Assembly (NCBI RefSeq): GCF_026184235.1
Contig: NZ_CP110806.1
Location: 3,844,001 to 3,908,000 of the forward strand
Reading direction: 5' to 3'
Source of the DNA: Cellulomonas sp. S1-8
GTDB taxonomy: Bacteria > Actinomycetota > Actinomycetes > Actinomycetales > Cellulomonadaceae
Length of the DNA: 64,000 nt
Shown: positions 1 to 8,497 of the stretch, in pieces
How the letters are laid out: the number at the start of each line of letters is the position of its first letter
Position numbering within the stretch: the stretch's first letter is position 1
Made by a program: the position numbers and the translations under genes
The notes under the pieces: model-generated
Told to the model about the DNA's origin: nothing
The model's input: the letters and a program-made list of their open reading frames with translations, nothing else
Databases searched by the model: none

Positions 1-1
1 G

Positions 2-292
2 TACGTCGTCGACCTGGTCGCCACGACGCGCGGTCGCGGGCCCGTGCAGGTCCCGGGCCTGGACCGGCTGGTGCGGATGGGCGCGAGCCCTCGTGGGTCG
101 ATCTCGCTGATGCGCGTCGCGCAGGCCGTCGCGCTGCGGGCCGGGCGCGCGCACGTCGTCCCCGAGGACGTGCACGCGATGCGCAACGCCGTGCTGCGCC
201 ACCGCATCGTGCGGACGTACGACGCGATCGCGGACGACGTGTCGACCGAGTCGATCGTCACGTCGGTGTTCGACGCCGTCCCGGCGCCCTGA
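2..292 (+). CDS. MoxR-family AAA+ ATPase, C-terminal part (cut by window edge)
   Basis: Only the last 96 residues are present, in the frame starting at base 2 and stopping at TGA 290-292. They match the C-terminal lid domain of MoxR-type AAA+ ATPases: the stretch MGASPRGSISLMRVAQAVAL and the following helix with VVPEDV are typical, and the Walker motifs lie outside the window. MoxR proteins are thought to act as chaperone-like ATPases on the VWA proteins encoded beside them. The DUF58 gene starts 4 bases downstream, so this is the first visible gene of the operon. Confidence 0.9.
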   Translation, partial: YVVDLVATTRGRGPVQVPGLDRLVRMGASPRGSISLMRVAQAVALRAGRAHVVPEDVHAMRNAVLRHRIVRTYDAIADDVSTESIVTSVFDAVPAP

Positions 293-295
293 CCC

Positions 296-1261
296 GTGCC
301 CGCCCGCTCCCGTCTCGCGCTGGTGCGCGCGCGCCTGCACCTGCCGACGGTGCGGCGTGCCACCGGCCTGCTCGACGGGCGGCACCGCGCGGTCTGGAAG
401 GGTCACGGCGACGAGGTCGACGACCTGCACGTGTACACGCCGGGCGACGACGTGGGCGACATCGACTGGCGGGCCTCGGCGCGCTCGGCGCAGCCGGTCG
501 TCAAGCGCTACGAGGCGACGTCGAACGTCGCCCTGGTCCTGGTCGTCGACACGGGCCGGCACATGTGCGCGACGTCGGCGGGCGGTGAGCCCAAGCAGGA
601 GGTCGCGCAGCTCGTCGCGGACGTGGTCGCGCACCTCGCCCACCAGCGCGGGGACCGGGTCTCGCTCGTCGCGGGCGACGCGGGCCGCGTCGTGGAGGTG
701 CCGGCGGGCGCGGGCACGACGCACCTGGAGGTGCTGCTGCGCCGCCTGGAGCGCACGTTCGACGCCGACGCCCCCGAGGGTGACCTCACGCGCCTGCTGG
801 ACCGGGTGCTGCGCCGCACCGCGCGCCGGTCGCTGGTCGTCGTGGTCACGGACGAGGCGCGGCCGGGTGCGGCCGACGAGCGCGCGCTGGCGCGGCTGCG
901 CACGCGGCACGAGGTGATGGTCGTGCAGGTCGTGGACGCGGACCTGTTCGCGGGGAGTCTGGGACCGGCGCCGGGCACGCTCGCGGGCGCGTCGACGGCC
1001 ACCGACCGCGGCCGGCCCGTCGTCGTGCCGCCGCGGGGCCGGGCCGTGCGGGACGTCGTCAGCGGGTGGTCCCTGCCCGCGTACCTGCGGGGGCGGCGCG
1101 GCGTGCGGGAGGCCGTCGCGGCGGCCCGCATCGCGCGGCACGCGGAGGTCCAGCAGCGCACGCGGCGACTGCGCGTGACGTCGGTGAGCGTGGAGAGCAC
1201 GCACGACGTGCTGGACGAGATGGTCGCGCTGCTGGGGAGGGCGCGTCGTGCCGGGCGCTGA
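296..1261 (+). CDS. DUF58 domain protein of MoxR/VWA operon
   Basis: This 321-residue protein starts at GTG 296, four bases after the MoxR stop. The DUF58 signature is clear: YTPGDDVGDIDWRASAR near residues 46-62, followed by a VWA-like Rossmann half with LVVDTGRHM. DUF58 proteins accompany MoxR ATPases and VWA membrane proteins in Bat/aerotolerance-like clusters, and their biochemical role is unsettled. There is no signal peptide or membrane segment, so it is probably cytoplasmic and acts with MoxR. Its 3' end overlaps the next gene by 14 bases, indicating translational coupling. Confidence 0.9.
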   Translation: MPARSRLALVRARLHLPTVRRATGLLDGRHRAVWKGHGDEVDDLHVYTPGDDVGDIDWRASARSAQPVVKRYEATSNVALVLVVDTGRHMCATSAGGEPKQEVAQLVADVVAHLAHQRGDRVSLVAGDAGRVVEVPAGAGTTHLEVLLRRLERTFDADAPEGDLTRLLDRVLRRTARRSLVVVVTDEARPGAADERALARLRTRHEVMVVQVVDADLFAGSLGPAPGTLAGASTATDRGRPVVVPPRGRAVRDVVSGWSLPAYLRGRRGVREAVAAARIARHAEVQQRTRRLRVTSVSVESTHDVLDEMVALLGRARRAGR

Positions 1262-1745
1262 GCTGGTCGACCCGATCCCCTACGCCGGGTACTGGCCGTG
1301 GGTGGCGCTCGCGATCGTCGTCGCGGTGGTCGCCTGGTACGTGTGGGCGGTGCGCTCGACGCGCGCGCCCGCGGACGCCCCGACGCCGGCCGCGGCGCCG
1401 ACACGGGTCGTCCGCCCGACCGCGCGCGTGCAGTCCGACCCGTACGCCGCGCTGCGCGGCACGACGCTCGCCCGTCTCGACGAGGTCGAACGCCGGTACC
1501 GCGCGCGGGAGATCGACATGCGCGGCGCGAACCTCGAGATCCGGTGGGCGCTGCGGGAGTTCGCGACAGGCCGCACGGGCGTGGACACCACGGCGATGAC
1601 GGCGTCGACGGCCCGCCTGGACCGCCGCACGCGGCCGCTCGCGACGCTGCTGGAGAACACGTCGGTCCCGACGTTCGCCTCCACGTCCCGCACGCGGGTC
1701 ACCCGGACCCTCGACCAGGCCCGCAAGCGGGTGCGCGCATGGTGA
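1248..1745 (+). CDS. Small membrane protein of MoxR/VWA operon
   Basis: 165 residues from GTG 1248, overlapping the DUF58 gene by 14 bases and the following VWA gene by 7. One membrane helix is visible near residues 15-36 (WPWVALAIVVAVVAWYVW). It is followed by an Ala/Pro-rich stretch and a basic, helical cytoplasmic part of about 110 residues. The position between DUF58 and VWA genes matches the DUF4381-type slot of Bat-like operons, but I see no diagnostic motif. Role inferred from context only: a membrane partner of the VWA complex. Confidence 0.75.
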   Translation: MPGAELVDPIPYAGYWPWVALAIVVAVVAWYVWAVRSTRAPADAPTPAAAPTRVVRPTARVQSDPYAALRGTTLARLDEVERRYRAREIDMRGANLEIRWALREFATGRTGVDTTAMTASTARLDRRTRPLATLLENTSVPTFASTSRTRVTRTLDQARKRVRAW

Positions 1746-2725
1746 CGCGCGCGGGCCTCGAGGTGCCGTGGCTGGTGCCGGCGGTCCTCGCCGTCGTCGT
1801 CGCCCTGGTCGTGGGGCTGCTGCTGCGCGACCGGCGCGGGACGACGCCCGTGGCCAACACCGACGACCTGCGCCGCGTGCCCGCGCTGCGCGCCTGGCGC
1901 GTGCGGTACCGGGTCCTGCGGGTGGGCGTCGTGCTGGCCGTGGCGGTGGCGGCGGTCGCCGCGGCGGTCCTCGCGGCGCGTCCCGTGACCGTGCAGGAGC
2001 GCACGCGGGAGCTCGCGAACCGCGACATCGTCCTGTGCCTCGACGTGTCAGGCTCGATGCTGGAGTACGACGAGCGGGTCGTCGCGACGTTCGAGCGGCT
2101 CGTCGAGGGCTTCACGGGTGAGCGCGTGGCCCTGTCGGTGTTCGACTCGACGTCGTCCACGGTGTTCCCGCTGACGGACGACTACGAGCTGGTGACGTCC
2201 CAGCTGCGCGCGGCGCGCGAGGCGTTCGCCGGTGAGGACGCGGGCACGGAGATCTTCCGCGGCACGTCCGGCATCGAGGGGCAGGCGTCGCTCGTCGGCG
2301 ACGGCGTCGCGTCGTGCACGCTGCTGTTCGACCAGTTCGACGATGCGCGGTCCCGCTCGATAGTCCTCGCGACCGACAACGAGGTGTGGGGCACCCCGGT
2401 GTACTCGCTGCCCGCGGCGGTCGACCTCGCGACGTCCCGCGGCGTCGTCGTGTACGCCCTGTACCCCGACGAGGACGAGCGGTTCTTCAGCGCGTCGACG
2501 GCCGCCGAGCTGCGGATCGCCGCGGAGGGCACGGGCGGCACGTTCGCCGCGGTCGCGGACCCCGGTGCGGTGCCGACGATCCTCGACCGCGTGAAGGACA
2601 GCCAGCTCGCGGCCATGCAGGTGGACCCCGAGCAGGTCGTCACGGACGACGACGACCCGTGGGTGTGGCTGCTCTACGTCACCGGCCTCGCGGTCGTGGT
2701 CCTGGCCTGGCGGGTGCGCGCATGA
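1739..2725 (+). CDS. VWA-domain membrane protein (BatA-like), first copy
   Basis: 328 residues, ATG 1739 overlapping the upstream gene. N-terminal membrane helices lie near residues 12-29 and 60-80, then a von Willebrand A domain whose metal-binding MIDAS motif DVSGSM is at residues 102-107. A C-terminal helix (WVWLLYVTGLAVVVLAW) closes the protein. This is the BatA/BatB layout: a VWA domain outside the membrane, held by helices at both ends. Such proteins bind partners through Mg2+ and are linked to MoxR ATPases. Stop overlaps the start of the second VWA gene (ATGA). Confidence 0.88.
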   Translation: MVTRAGLEVPWLVPAVLAVVVALVVGLLLRDRRGTTPVANTDDLRRVPALRAWRVRYRVLRVGVVLAVAVAAVAAAVLAARPVTVQERTRELANRDIVLCLDVSGSMLEYDERVVATFERLVEGFTGERVALSVFDSTSSTVFPLTDDYELVTSQLRAAREAFAGEDAGTEIFRGTSGIEGQASLVGDGVASCTLLFDQFDDARSRSIVLATDNEVWGTPVYSLPAAVDLATSRGVVVYALYPDEDERFFSASTAAELRIAAEGTGGTFAAVADPGAVPTILDRVKDSQLAAMQVDPEQVVTDDDDPWVWLLYVTGLAVVVLAWRVRA

Positions 2726-3789
2726 GCGCCCGCGCGGTGGTCCCGGTGGCGCTGGTGCTCCTCACGGCGCTGCCGGTGCTGGCGCTGTGCGTCGGGCAGG
2801 CGCTGGGCCTGCAGGTGGGGCGCGGGGGCGTCCGTCGGTCCGACGCGCCGCGTGCCGGTGCGTGGACGTGGTGGCGGCGCGCCGTGCTCGTCGTGCTGCT
2901 GGCGGTCGTCGGCCTGACGCCCACGGTCGCCGCGACGCAGGCCGGCGGTGCGCGCGTCGGCATCCAGCTGTGGTTCGTCGTCGACCGCACCGGCTCCATG
3001 GCGGCCGAGGACTGGGGCCCCGGCGACGACGTCGTGCGGGCACCCGGCCTGGAGCCGGTCCCCGCCGTGCAGCGCCTCGACGGCGTGCGGCACGACGTGG
3101 TGGCGCTGACCCGCGACGTGCCCGGCGCCTTCTACTCGGTCGTCGCGTTCGCCGACGAGGCCGGCACGCAGCTGCCCCTGACCGACGACGCGACGGCCGT
3201 GCGCGCGTGGGCGCAGACCGTGACGCAGGAGGTCACCGCCGGGTCGGCGGGCACGACCCGCGACCGCGCGCTCGACGTCCTGGAGCGCTCGCTGCAGGAC
3301 GCGCAGGACCGCGACCCCGGGATGGTGCGGCTCGTGTTCTACCTGTCCGACGGCGAGCAGACGACCGAGGTCGACGAGCCGGGCTCGTTCACGCGGATCG
3401 CGCCGCTCGTCGACGGCGGCGCGGTGCTGGGCTACGGCACCGCGGCGGGCGCGCCCATGCGCGTGTTCGACGGCACCGTCGACCCCGACGCGCCCTACAT
3501 CCCCGACCCCGACGACCCGTCCCGCCCGGCGCTGTCCGTCGCCGACGAGACCGCGCTGCGCGAGGTCGCAGCCGAGCTGGGCGTGCCGTACGTGCACCGC
3601 GACGGCCCGACGAGCACCGCGGACCTCGTCGCGGGCGTCGACGTCGACGCGATCACCGCCGACGGCCGCACCGACCTGAGCTCACGTCGCGACGTCGTGT
3701 GGCCGTTCGCGCTGCTCGCGGGCGTACTGCTCGCCGCCGAGGCGTGGACGTGGGCGCGCGCGTCGAGCCGGCTGCGGGGACGACGATGA
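2722..3789 (+). CDS. VWA-domain membrane protein (BatB-like), second copy
   Basis: 355 residues from ATG 2722, coupled to the upstream VWA gene through ATGA and to the next gene through the same arrangement at 3786. Membrane helices near residues 8-28 and 53-72, a VWA domain with MIDAS variant DRTGSM at 88-93, and a C-terminal helix. Compared with the first copy the MIDAS Asp-x-Ser becomes Asp-x-Thr, which still can hold the metal. Two consecutive VWA membrane proteins are normal for Bat-like operons and probably form a heteromeric periplasm-side complex. Confidence 0.88.
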   Translation: MSARAVVPVALVLLTALPVLALCVGQALGLQVGRGGVRRSDAPRAGAWTWWRRAVLVVLLAVVGLTPTVAATQAGGARVGIQLWFVVDRTGSMAAEDWGPGDDVVRAPGLEPVPAVQRLDGVRHDVVALTRDVPGAFYSVVAFADEAGTQLPLTDDATAVRAWAQTVTQEVTAGSAGTTRDRALDVLERSLQDAQDRDPGMVRLVFYLSDGEQTTEVDEPGSFTRIAPLVDGGAVLGYGTAAGAPMRVFDGTVDPDAPYIPDPDDPSRPALSVADETALREVAAELGVPYVHRDGPTSTADLVAGVDVDAITADGRTDLSSRRDVVWPFALLAGVLLAAEAWTWARASSRLRGRR

Positions 3790-5009
3790 GCCGCCGCGCC
3801 GACGCCCGGCGCGTCCGCCGCGAGGCCGCCGACCAGCAGGCCGCCGCCTGGGCCGCGGCCGCCGAGACGAGCCGCCGCACCGCTGCCACCAAGGGCCGCG
3901 GGAAGCAGCAGACCAACGCCCAGCGTCGTGCCGCGAAGCGGGCCCGCCTCCAGGCCATGCCCCCGCACGCGCGGCGCCGACGCCGCCTGCTGCAGTGGAG
4001 CTGGCTGCCGGCGCTGCTGCTGCTGGCCTTCGCCTGGAACGTCGCGGCGGTCGGCCCCGGGTACCGCGAGGCGCGGGAGGCGTACGACGAGGGCGATCCC
4101 TGGGAGGCCGGCGAGGCGTTCGAGCGCGTCGACGGCTGGGCCGTCGTCGAGGGCTGGAAGGGCGCGTTCAACACCGGGACGGCCTACTACCGCGCGGAGC
4201 GGTACACCCGGGCGGTCCAGTACCTCGACGAGGCCCTGGCGACCGTGCCCCTCGCGCACCGCTGCGACGTCCAGACCAACCGCGCCCTCGCGCTGCAGGC
4301 CCACGAGAAGGACGCACGGGCGAACGCCGAGGAGCAGCTGGCCGAGACGCAGGCCCTCGCCGAGGCGTTCGCCGCGCAGGAGGCCGGCGAGCCGTACGAC
4401 GCGCAGGTCCTCGAGCCACCGTACGAGGGTGCCGATGCGCCCGTGGTCGCCGACGTGGCCGACGAGCTGCGGTACGCGGGCTACCTGTTCCGCTTGGCCG
4501 CGGACGACGCGGCGCTCGCTGCCGAGGCGCTGGCGGACCCGGCGTGCACGCCTCCCCCGTCGGCAGGCGGCGGCGGGGGCGAGGACGAGGAGCAGGGCGA
4601 GCAGGGCGAGGACGAGGAGCAGGGCGGCGGCGAGGGCAGCGAGGGCGAGCAGGGCGAGGAGCAGGACGAGGAGCAGCAGGAGGGCGGTGCCGGCGGCACC
4701 GACCCGCAGACGGCTGCCGAGGAGCGCATGCAGGACCTGCTCGAGACGGCCGCCGAGGTCGAGCGCCTCGCGCAGGCCGCGGCGGACGGCACCCTGGAGG
4801 GCACCCCGACGCTCGGCGACGGCGAGCAGGAGACGCAGGACCCGGCCGAGGCCGAGGCCGAGCGCCAGGCGCAGCTCGCCGAGCGTAACGGTCAGGGCGG
4901 GGGCGGGGCGGGGCAGGAGTCCCCGGGTCCGGGCGAGGGGTCCGGCTCGGCGCCCGGCGGCGGCACCGAGCCCGGGACCGGCGGGGGCGGCGGCGGGCGC
5001 AACTGGTGA
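3786..5009 (+). CDS. TPR-like membrane protein with acidic low-complexity tail
   Basis: 407 residues, ATG 3786 overlapping the previous stop. The first 70 residues are very basic, followed by one membrane helix (71-90). The next ~170 residues are helical and TPR-like (EAYDEGDPWEAGEAFERV, then FNTGTAYYRAERYTRAVQYL). After about residue 255 the sequence turns into a Glu/Gln/Gly-rich acidic stretch and ends in a Gly/Pro-rich tail. This is the BatC/BatE-like member of the operon and closes it. Basic N terminus inside and acidic tail outside is inferred from charge. Confidence 0.82.
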   Translation: MSRRADARRVRREAADQQAAAWAAAAETSRRTAATKGRGKQQTNAQRRAAKRARLQAMPPHARRRRRLLQWSWLPALLLLAFAWNVAAVGPGYREAREAYDEGDPWEAGEAFERVDGWAVVEGWKGAFNTGTAYYRAERYTRAVQYLDEALATVPLAHRCDVQTNRALALQAHEKDARANAEEQLAETQALAEAFAAQEAGEPYDAQVLEPPYEGADAPVVADVADELRYAGYLFRLAADDAALAAEALADPACTPPPSAGGGGGEDEEQGEQGEDEEQGGGEGSEGEQGEEQDEEQQEGGAGGTDPQTAAEERMQDLLETAAEVERLAQAAADGTLEGTPTLGDGEQETQDPAEAEAERQAQLAERNGQGGGGAGQESPGPGEGSGSAPGGGTEPGTGGGGGGRNW

Positions 5010-5017
5010 GCCGTCGG

Positions 5018-5092
5018 GTGCGGGGGTCCCGGGTGCGCGGGTCCTGGGTGCGCGGGTCGCGGGTGCGCGGGTCCCGGGTGCGAGGATCGGAC
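5018..5092 (+). repeat. 15-bp tandem repeat between operon end and HAD gene
   Basis: Five consecutive 15-bp units begin at 5018, 5033, 5048, 5063 and 5078. Their consensus is GTGCGCGGGTCCCGG; the first and last units are degenerate. The array lies just after the TPR-protein stop and ends 2 bases before the GTG start of the HAD gene, so it could affect the start region or be slippage-prone. The unit is a multiple of three, and in the HAD frame the array has no stop, so an N-terminally extended HAD protein is formally possible. Confidence 0.85.
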
Positions 5093-5094
5093 CC

Positions 5095-5931
5095 GTGACC
5101 GACCTGCCCGACCTGCCCCGCGTCGACGTCGTCCCCGACGTGCGGCTCGTCGCCGTCGACATGGACGGATCGCTGCTGGACGACGCCAAACGCGTCGACC
5201 CGTCGTTCTGGCCGCTGCTCGACACGCTCGTCGCGCGCGGCATCGCGGTGTGCCCGGCGAGCGGGCGGCAGTACGCGACGCTGCGCCGGGAGTTCGGCCG
5301 CGACGACCTCGTGTACATCGCGGAGAACGGTGCTCTCGTCGTGCGCGGCGGTGGGGCGCCGACGGTCGACGGGCTCGACGCGGACGTCGCGCGGGACGTC
5401 GTGCGCGAGGTGCGGCGCCTCGCGGCGGGCGGCGCGGACCTGGGGGTCGTGCTGTGCGGCCTGCGCAGCGCGTACGTCGAGCGCACGGACGCGGCCTTCC
5501 TGGCGCAGTGCGAGCCGTACTACGCGCTGCTGGAGCGGGTGCCGGACCTCGACGTCGTCGACGACGTCGTCCTCAAGGTCGCGGTCTACGACTTCGGTCC
5601 CGCGGCCACGGGGGCCGGCCCGGCGCTGGCGGGCTTCGGTGACGTCGCGTCGGTCCTGGTCAGCGGCGCGCACTGGGTGGACGTCATGAGCCCGACGGCC
5701 GACAAGGGGCACGCGCTGCGCGAGGTGCAGCGGGCGCTGGGTGTCACGCCGGAGCAGACGGTCGCGTTCGGCGACTACCTCAACGACGTCGGCATGCTCG
5801 CGGCGGCCCACTGGTCCTTCGCGATGGACAACGCGCACCCGGACGTGCGGGCGGGCGCGCGGTTCGTGGCGCCGTCGAACGCCGAGAACGGCGTCGTCCG
5901 CACGTTGCGCGCGCTGCTGCACCTGTCCTGA
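5095..5931 (+). CDS. HAD-superfamily phosphatase, Cof type
   Basis: 278 residues. GTG 5095 is chosen because translation then begins about 20 residues before the nucleophile motif, as in the family. HAD motif I is DMDGS at 22-26. The motif III Lys is in ADKGHAL (K204), and motif IV is FGDYLNDVG at 225-233. Together with the large type IIB cap between motifs I and III, these place it among Cof/YbjI-like sugar-phosphate or cofactor phosphatases; the substrate cannot be read from sequence. It stands alone between two operons. Confidence 0.88.
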   Translation: MTDLPDLPRVDVVPDVRLVAVDMDGSLLDDAKRVDPSFWPLLDTLVARGIAVCPASGRQYATLRREFGRDDLVYIAENGALVVRGGGAPTVDGLDADVARDVVREVRRLAAGGADLGVVLCGLRSAYVERTDAAFLAQCEPYYALLERVPDLDVVDDVVLKVAVYDFGPAATGAGPALAGFGDVASVLVSGAHWVDVMSPTADKGHALREVQRALGVTPEQTVAFGDYLNDVGMLAAAHWSFAMDNAHPDVRAGARFVAPSNAENGVVRTLRALLHLS

Positions 5932-5964
5932 ACGAGCCCCCGGCGACCCCTTGTCGACCTCAAG

Positions 5965-6023
5965 GCACAGGTGTAGCTTTGACACGTAAGCAAACGCTGA
6001 CAGGTGTAACGCTGACAGATGTA
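5965..6023 (+). promoter_or_regulatory. Iterated sites upstream of ArsR-like gene
   Basis: Four related blocks of the form GACAGGTGTA end at 5975, 5989, 6008 and 6023. The last two sit in an exact 15-bp tandem arrangement (ACGCTGACAGGTGTA then ACGCTGACAGATGTA). A consensus -35 hexamer TTGACA lies within the array at 5979-5984; no convincing -10 is visible. The array ends 8 bases before the ATG of the winged-helix gene, so it is most simply an autoregulatory operator (inference). Confidence 0.55.
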
Positions 6024-6031
6024 GAGGCCAG

Positions 6032-6352
6032 ATGACACAGCAGAGCGACGGCGACCACCTCGTCGCGGTGCTCGCGGCGCTCGCGCACCCGGTGCGGCTG
6101 CGGATCGTCGCGCAGCTCGCCCAGGGCCGCGACTACGTCAGCCACCTGGCGCGGGAGCTCGGCATCAGCCGCCCGCTCCTGCACATGCACCTGCAGCGTC
6201 TCGAGGCTGCCGGGATCATCACCGGCAGCCACGAGATCTCCGACGACGGCAAGGCGCTGCGCTACGTCGAGCTCACCGAGCTCGACCTGCACCTCACCCC
6301 CCGGCTCGTGGCGGACGCCGCGGCCACCCTCACCCCACCGGAGGACGCCTGA
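6032..6352 (+). CDS. ArsR-like winged-helix transcriptional regulator
   Basis: 106 residues. LAALAHPVRLRIVAQLAQG is the typical ArsR-family opening helix pair. The recognition region YVSHLARELGISRPLLHMHL is followed by a wing. No cluster of metal-binding cysteines is present, so it is unlikely to sense thiophilic metals. Downstream lie a small membrane protein (sharing one base, TGATG) and a quinone oxidoreductase (ATG/GTG overlap), so the three form an operon, probably autoregulated through the repeated sites at 5965-6023. It resembles regulators that respond to membrane or metabolic cues, but the ligand is unknown. Confidence 0.85.
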   Translation: MTQQSDGDHLVAVLAALAHPVRLRIVAQLAQGRDYVSHLARELGISRPLLHMHLQRLEAAGIITGSHEISDDGKALRYVELTELDLHLTPRLVADAAATLTPPEDA

Positions 6353-6612
6353 TGGACTGGCCCACCGTGATCCTCATCCTCGGCGTGCTGGCGATCGCCA
6401 CGTTCGTCGCAGTCATCGTCGTCGCGACCCGCAACGAGTCGCGCCGCCTCGACATCGACACCGAGCGCAGCGAGGAGATCCGCCGCCTCGTGACGCGCTA
6501 CGAGGAGCTCGCCACCGGGACGCGCGACGCGCAGCAGCGCGCCGCCGCCGACCTCGCCGAGCTGCACACCCGCGTCGTCGGCGTCGAGAAGCTGCTGAGG
6601 AGCGTCGAGTGA
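6352..6612 (+). CDS. Small single-span membrane protein
   Basis: 86 residues beginning at ATG 6352, which shares its A with the stop of the regulator. One N-terminal membrane helix (residues 5-26, VILILGVLAIATFVAVIVVA) is followed by a charged, heptad-like cytoplasmic helix. The family is common next to such winged-helix regulators in actinobacteria, and function is not known. The coupling suggests it may present a signal to, or sequester, the regulator (inference). Confidence 0.75.
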   Translation: MDWPTVILILGVLAIATFVAVIVVATRNESRRLDIDTERSEEIRRLVTRYEELATGTRDAQQRAAADLAELHTRVVGVEKLLRSVE

Positions 6613-7589
6613 CCACCACCGCGGCACCGACCACCACCGACGCCCTCGTCACGACCGCGTACGGCCCGGTGCAGCGGGTCGTGCGGCACGACACCGTCCC
6701 CGTGCGCGCGCTGCGCCGGGGCGAGGTCCTGGTCCGCACCGCCGCCGTGTCGCTGAACGCCGCGGACCTCCTGATCGCGCACGGCGAGCCGCGGGTCGCC
6801 CGCCTGGCGTTCGGGGTCGGACGACCCCGGGAGGCGGTGCGCGGGCGCGACCTGGCCGGCGTCGTGGCCGTCGTCGGACCCGACGTCACCGCGTGGGAGG
6901 TCGGTGACCGCGTCGCCGCCGAGATCCCCGGCGCGCTGGCCCGCCTGGTGCCCGCACGCGCCGACCGCCTCGCGCGCGTCCCCGATGACGTGTCGTGGAC
7001 GGACGCCGCGACCGTGCCGCTCGCCGGGGTCACCGCGCTGCAGGCGGTCCGCAAGGCGGGCGTCCGCGCCGGGGACCGCGTCCTGGTCACGGGCGCCGCG
7101 GGGGGTGTCGGCTCGTTCGTCGTGCAGCTGCTGCGCGCGGCGGGCGCCGACGTGGTCGGCGAGTGCCGTCCCGAGACCGCAGCCACCGTCGTGGGCCTCG
7201 GGGCCGAGCCGCTCGACCGCGGCACACCCCTGGGCGTCGGCACGTACGCCGCCGCGATCGAGGTCGGCGGCGGGCGCACGCTGGGTGAGCTGCGGCGCGC
7301 CGTCGTCCCGGGCGGCACGGTCGTCCTGGCCTCCGGGCACGCGCCCGGACCCTTCGGGGTGCTCGGGCGGCTCGTCGGGGCGCCCGTGCTCTCCCTGGTC
7401 GTCCCGCAGCGGCTGCGCCCGCTCGCGGCGTCGTCCCGGCCCGCCGACGTCACCGAGCTGCTGGGCGCCGTCGCCGCCGGGACCCTGCGTCCGCTCGTCG
7501 GGGCGACCGTGCCGTTCGAGCGCGGGGAGGAGGCCTTCGCGCTGCTCGACACCGGTGGCGTGCGCGGCAAGGTCGTCGTCACGTTCTGA
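6609..7589 (+). CDS. Zinc-independent medium-chain dehydrogenase / quinone oxidoreductase
   Basis: 326 residues from GTG 6609, overlapping the previous stop. It is an MDR-family protein without the catalytic zinc ligands. The N-terminal GroES-like half (LVRTAAVSLNAADLLIAHGE, then RGRDLAGVVAVVG) is followed by the Rossmann dinucleotide site VLVTGAAGGVGSFVVQL. This suits NADPH-dependent reduction of quinones or enones. The start region has a Thr/Ala-rich lead. It is the last gene of the small regulator operon. Confidence 0.85.
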   Translation: MTTTAAPTTTDALVTTAYGPVQRVVRHDTVPVRALRRGEVLVRTAAVSLNAADLLIAHGEPRVARLAFGVGRPREAVRGRDLAGVVAVVGPDVTAWEVGDRVAAEIPGALARLVPARADRLARVPDDVSWTDAATVPLAGVTALQAVRKAGVRAGDRVLVTGAAGGVGSFVVQLLRAAGADVVGECRPETAATVVGLGAEPLDRGTPLGVGTYAAAIEVGGGRTLGELRRAVVPGGTVVLASGHAPGPFGVLGRLVGAPVLSLVVPQRLRPLAASSRPADVTELLGAVAAGTLRPLVGATVPFERGEEAFALLDTGGVRGKVVVTF

Positions 7590-7626
7590 AGGTGCGGGCG
7601 TGCGCACCGCGAGGTGTCATGGGGAC

Positions 7627-8493
7627 ATGCACACACGCTTCCTCAAGGACGTCCCCGTCAGCGCGATCGGCCTGGGCGGCATGCCCATGAGCATCGAGGG
7701 CCGCCCCGACCGGGACCGCTCGATCGCCACGATCCACGCCGCACTGGACGCGGGAGTCACCCTGGTCGACACCGCCGACGCGTACCACCTGCACGCGGAC
7801 GAGGTCGGCCACAACGAGGAGCTCATCGCCGAGGCGCTGCGCTCGTGGGGCGGCGACACGTCGCGCGTCGTCCTGTCGACCAAGGGCGGGCACCTGCGCC
7901 CCGGTGACGGGTCGTGGACGCTCGACGGGTCCCCCGAGCACCTGCACGCCGCGGCGCGGGAGTCCGCGCGTCGGCTCGGCGTCGAGCAGATCGGCCTCTA
8001 CCACTTCCACCGTCCCGACCCGCAGGTGCCGTACGCCGAGTCCGTCGGCGCGATCGTCGAGCTGCTCGACTCCGGGCTGATCCGGCTCGCCGCCATCTCC
8101 AACGCGGACCCCGACCAGATCCGGCTCGCGAACGACCTGCTGGGCGGGCGACTGGCCGCGGTGCAGAACCAGTACTCCCCCGCGTTCCGCTCCTCGCAGC
8201 CCGAGCTCGACCTGTGCGCCGAGCTCGGCATCGCGTTCCTGCCGTGGAGCCCGCTGGGCGGCATCGCGAAGGCCGGCGACCTCGGGTCGCACTTCGACGC
8301 GTTCGCGCAGGTCGCCGACGCCCACGGGGTCAGCCCGCAGCAGGTCGCGCTCGCGTGGGAGCTCGCTCAGGCCGACGTCGTCGTCCCGATCCCGGGGGCC
8401 TCGCGACCTGCGTCGATCCAGGACTCCGTGCTCGCGGCGGACCTGCAGCTCACTCCCGACGAGCTCACGGCGCTCAACGCCACCGCGGCCTGA
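7627..8493 (+). CDS. Aldo/keto reductase
   Basis: 288 residues from ATG 7627, a TIM-barrel NADP-dependent oxidoreductase. The catalytic tetrad is visible: Asp48 and Tyr53 (DTADAY), Lys86 (STKGG) and a His in YHFH (126 or 128). The C-terminal nicotinamide-phosphate region reads VPIPGASRPASIQDS. Length and layout match the YajO/IolS-like branch. It lies 37 bases after the quinone oxidoreductase, possibly with its own promoter, and is convergent with the PIG-L gene, stops separated by 4 bases. Confidence 0.9.
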   Translation: MHTRFLKDVPVSAIGLGGMPMSIEGRPDRDRSIATIHAALDAGVTLVDTADAYHLHADEVGHNEELIAEALRSWGGDTSRVVLSTKGGHLRPGDGSWTLDGSPEHLHAAARESARRLGVEQIGLYHFHRPDPQVPYAESVGAIVELLDSGLIRLAAISNADPDQIRLANDLLGGRLAAVQNQYSPAFRSSQPELDLCAELGIAFLPWSPLGGIAKAGDLGSHFDAFAQVADAHGVSPQQVALAWELAQADVVVPIPGASRPASIQDSVLAADLQLTPDELTALNATAA

Positions 8494-8497
8494 CGGG

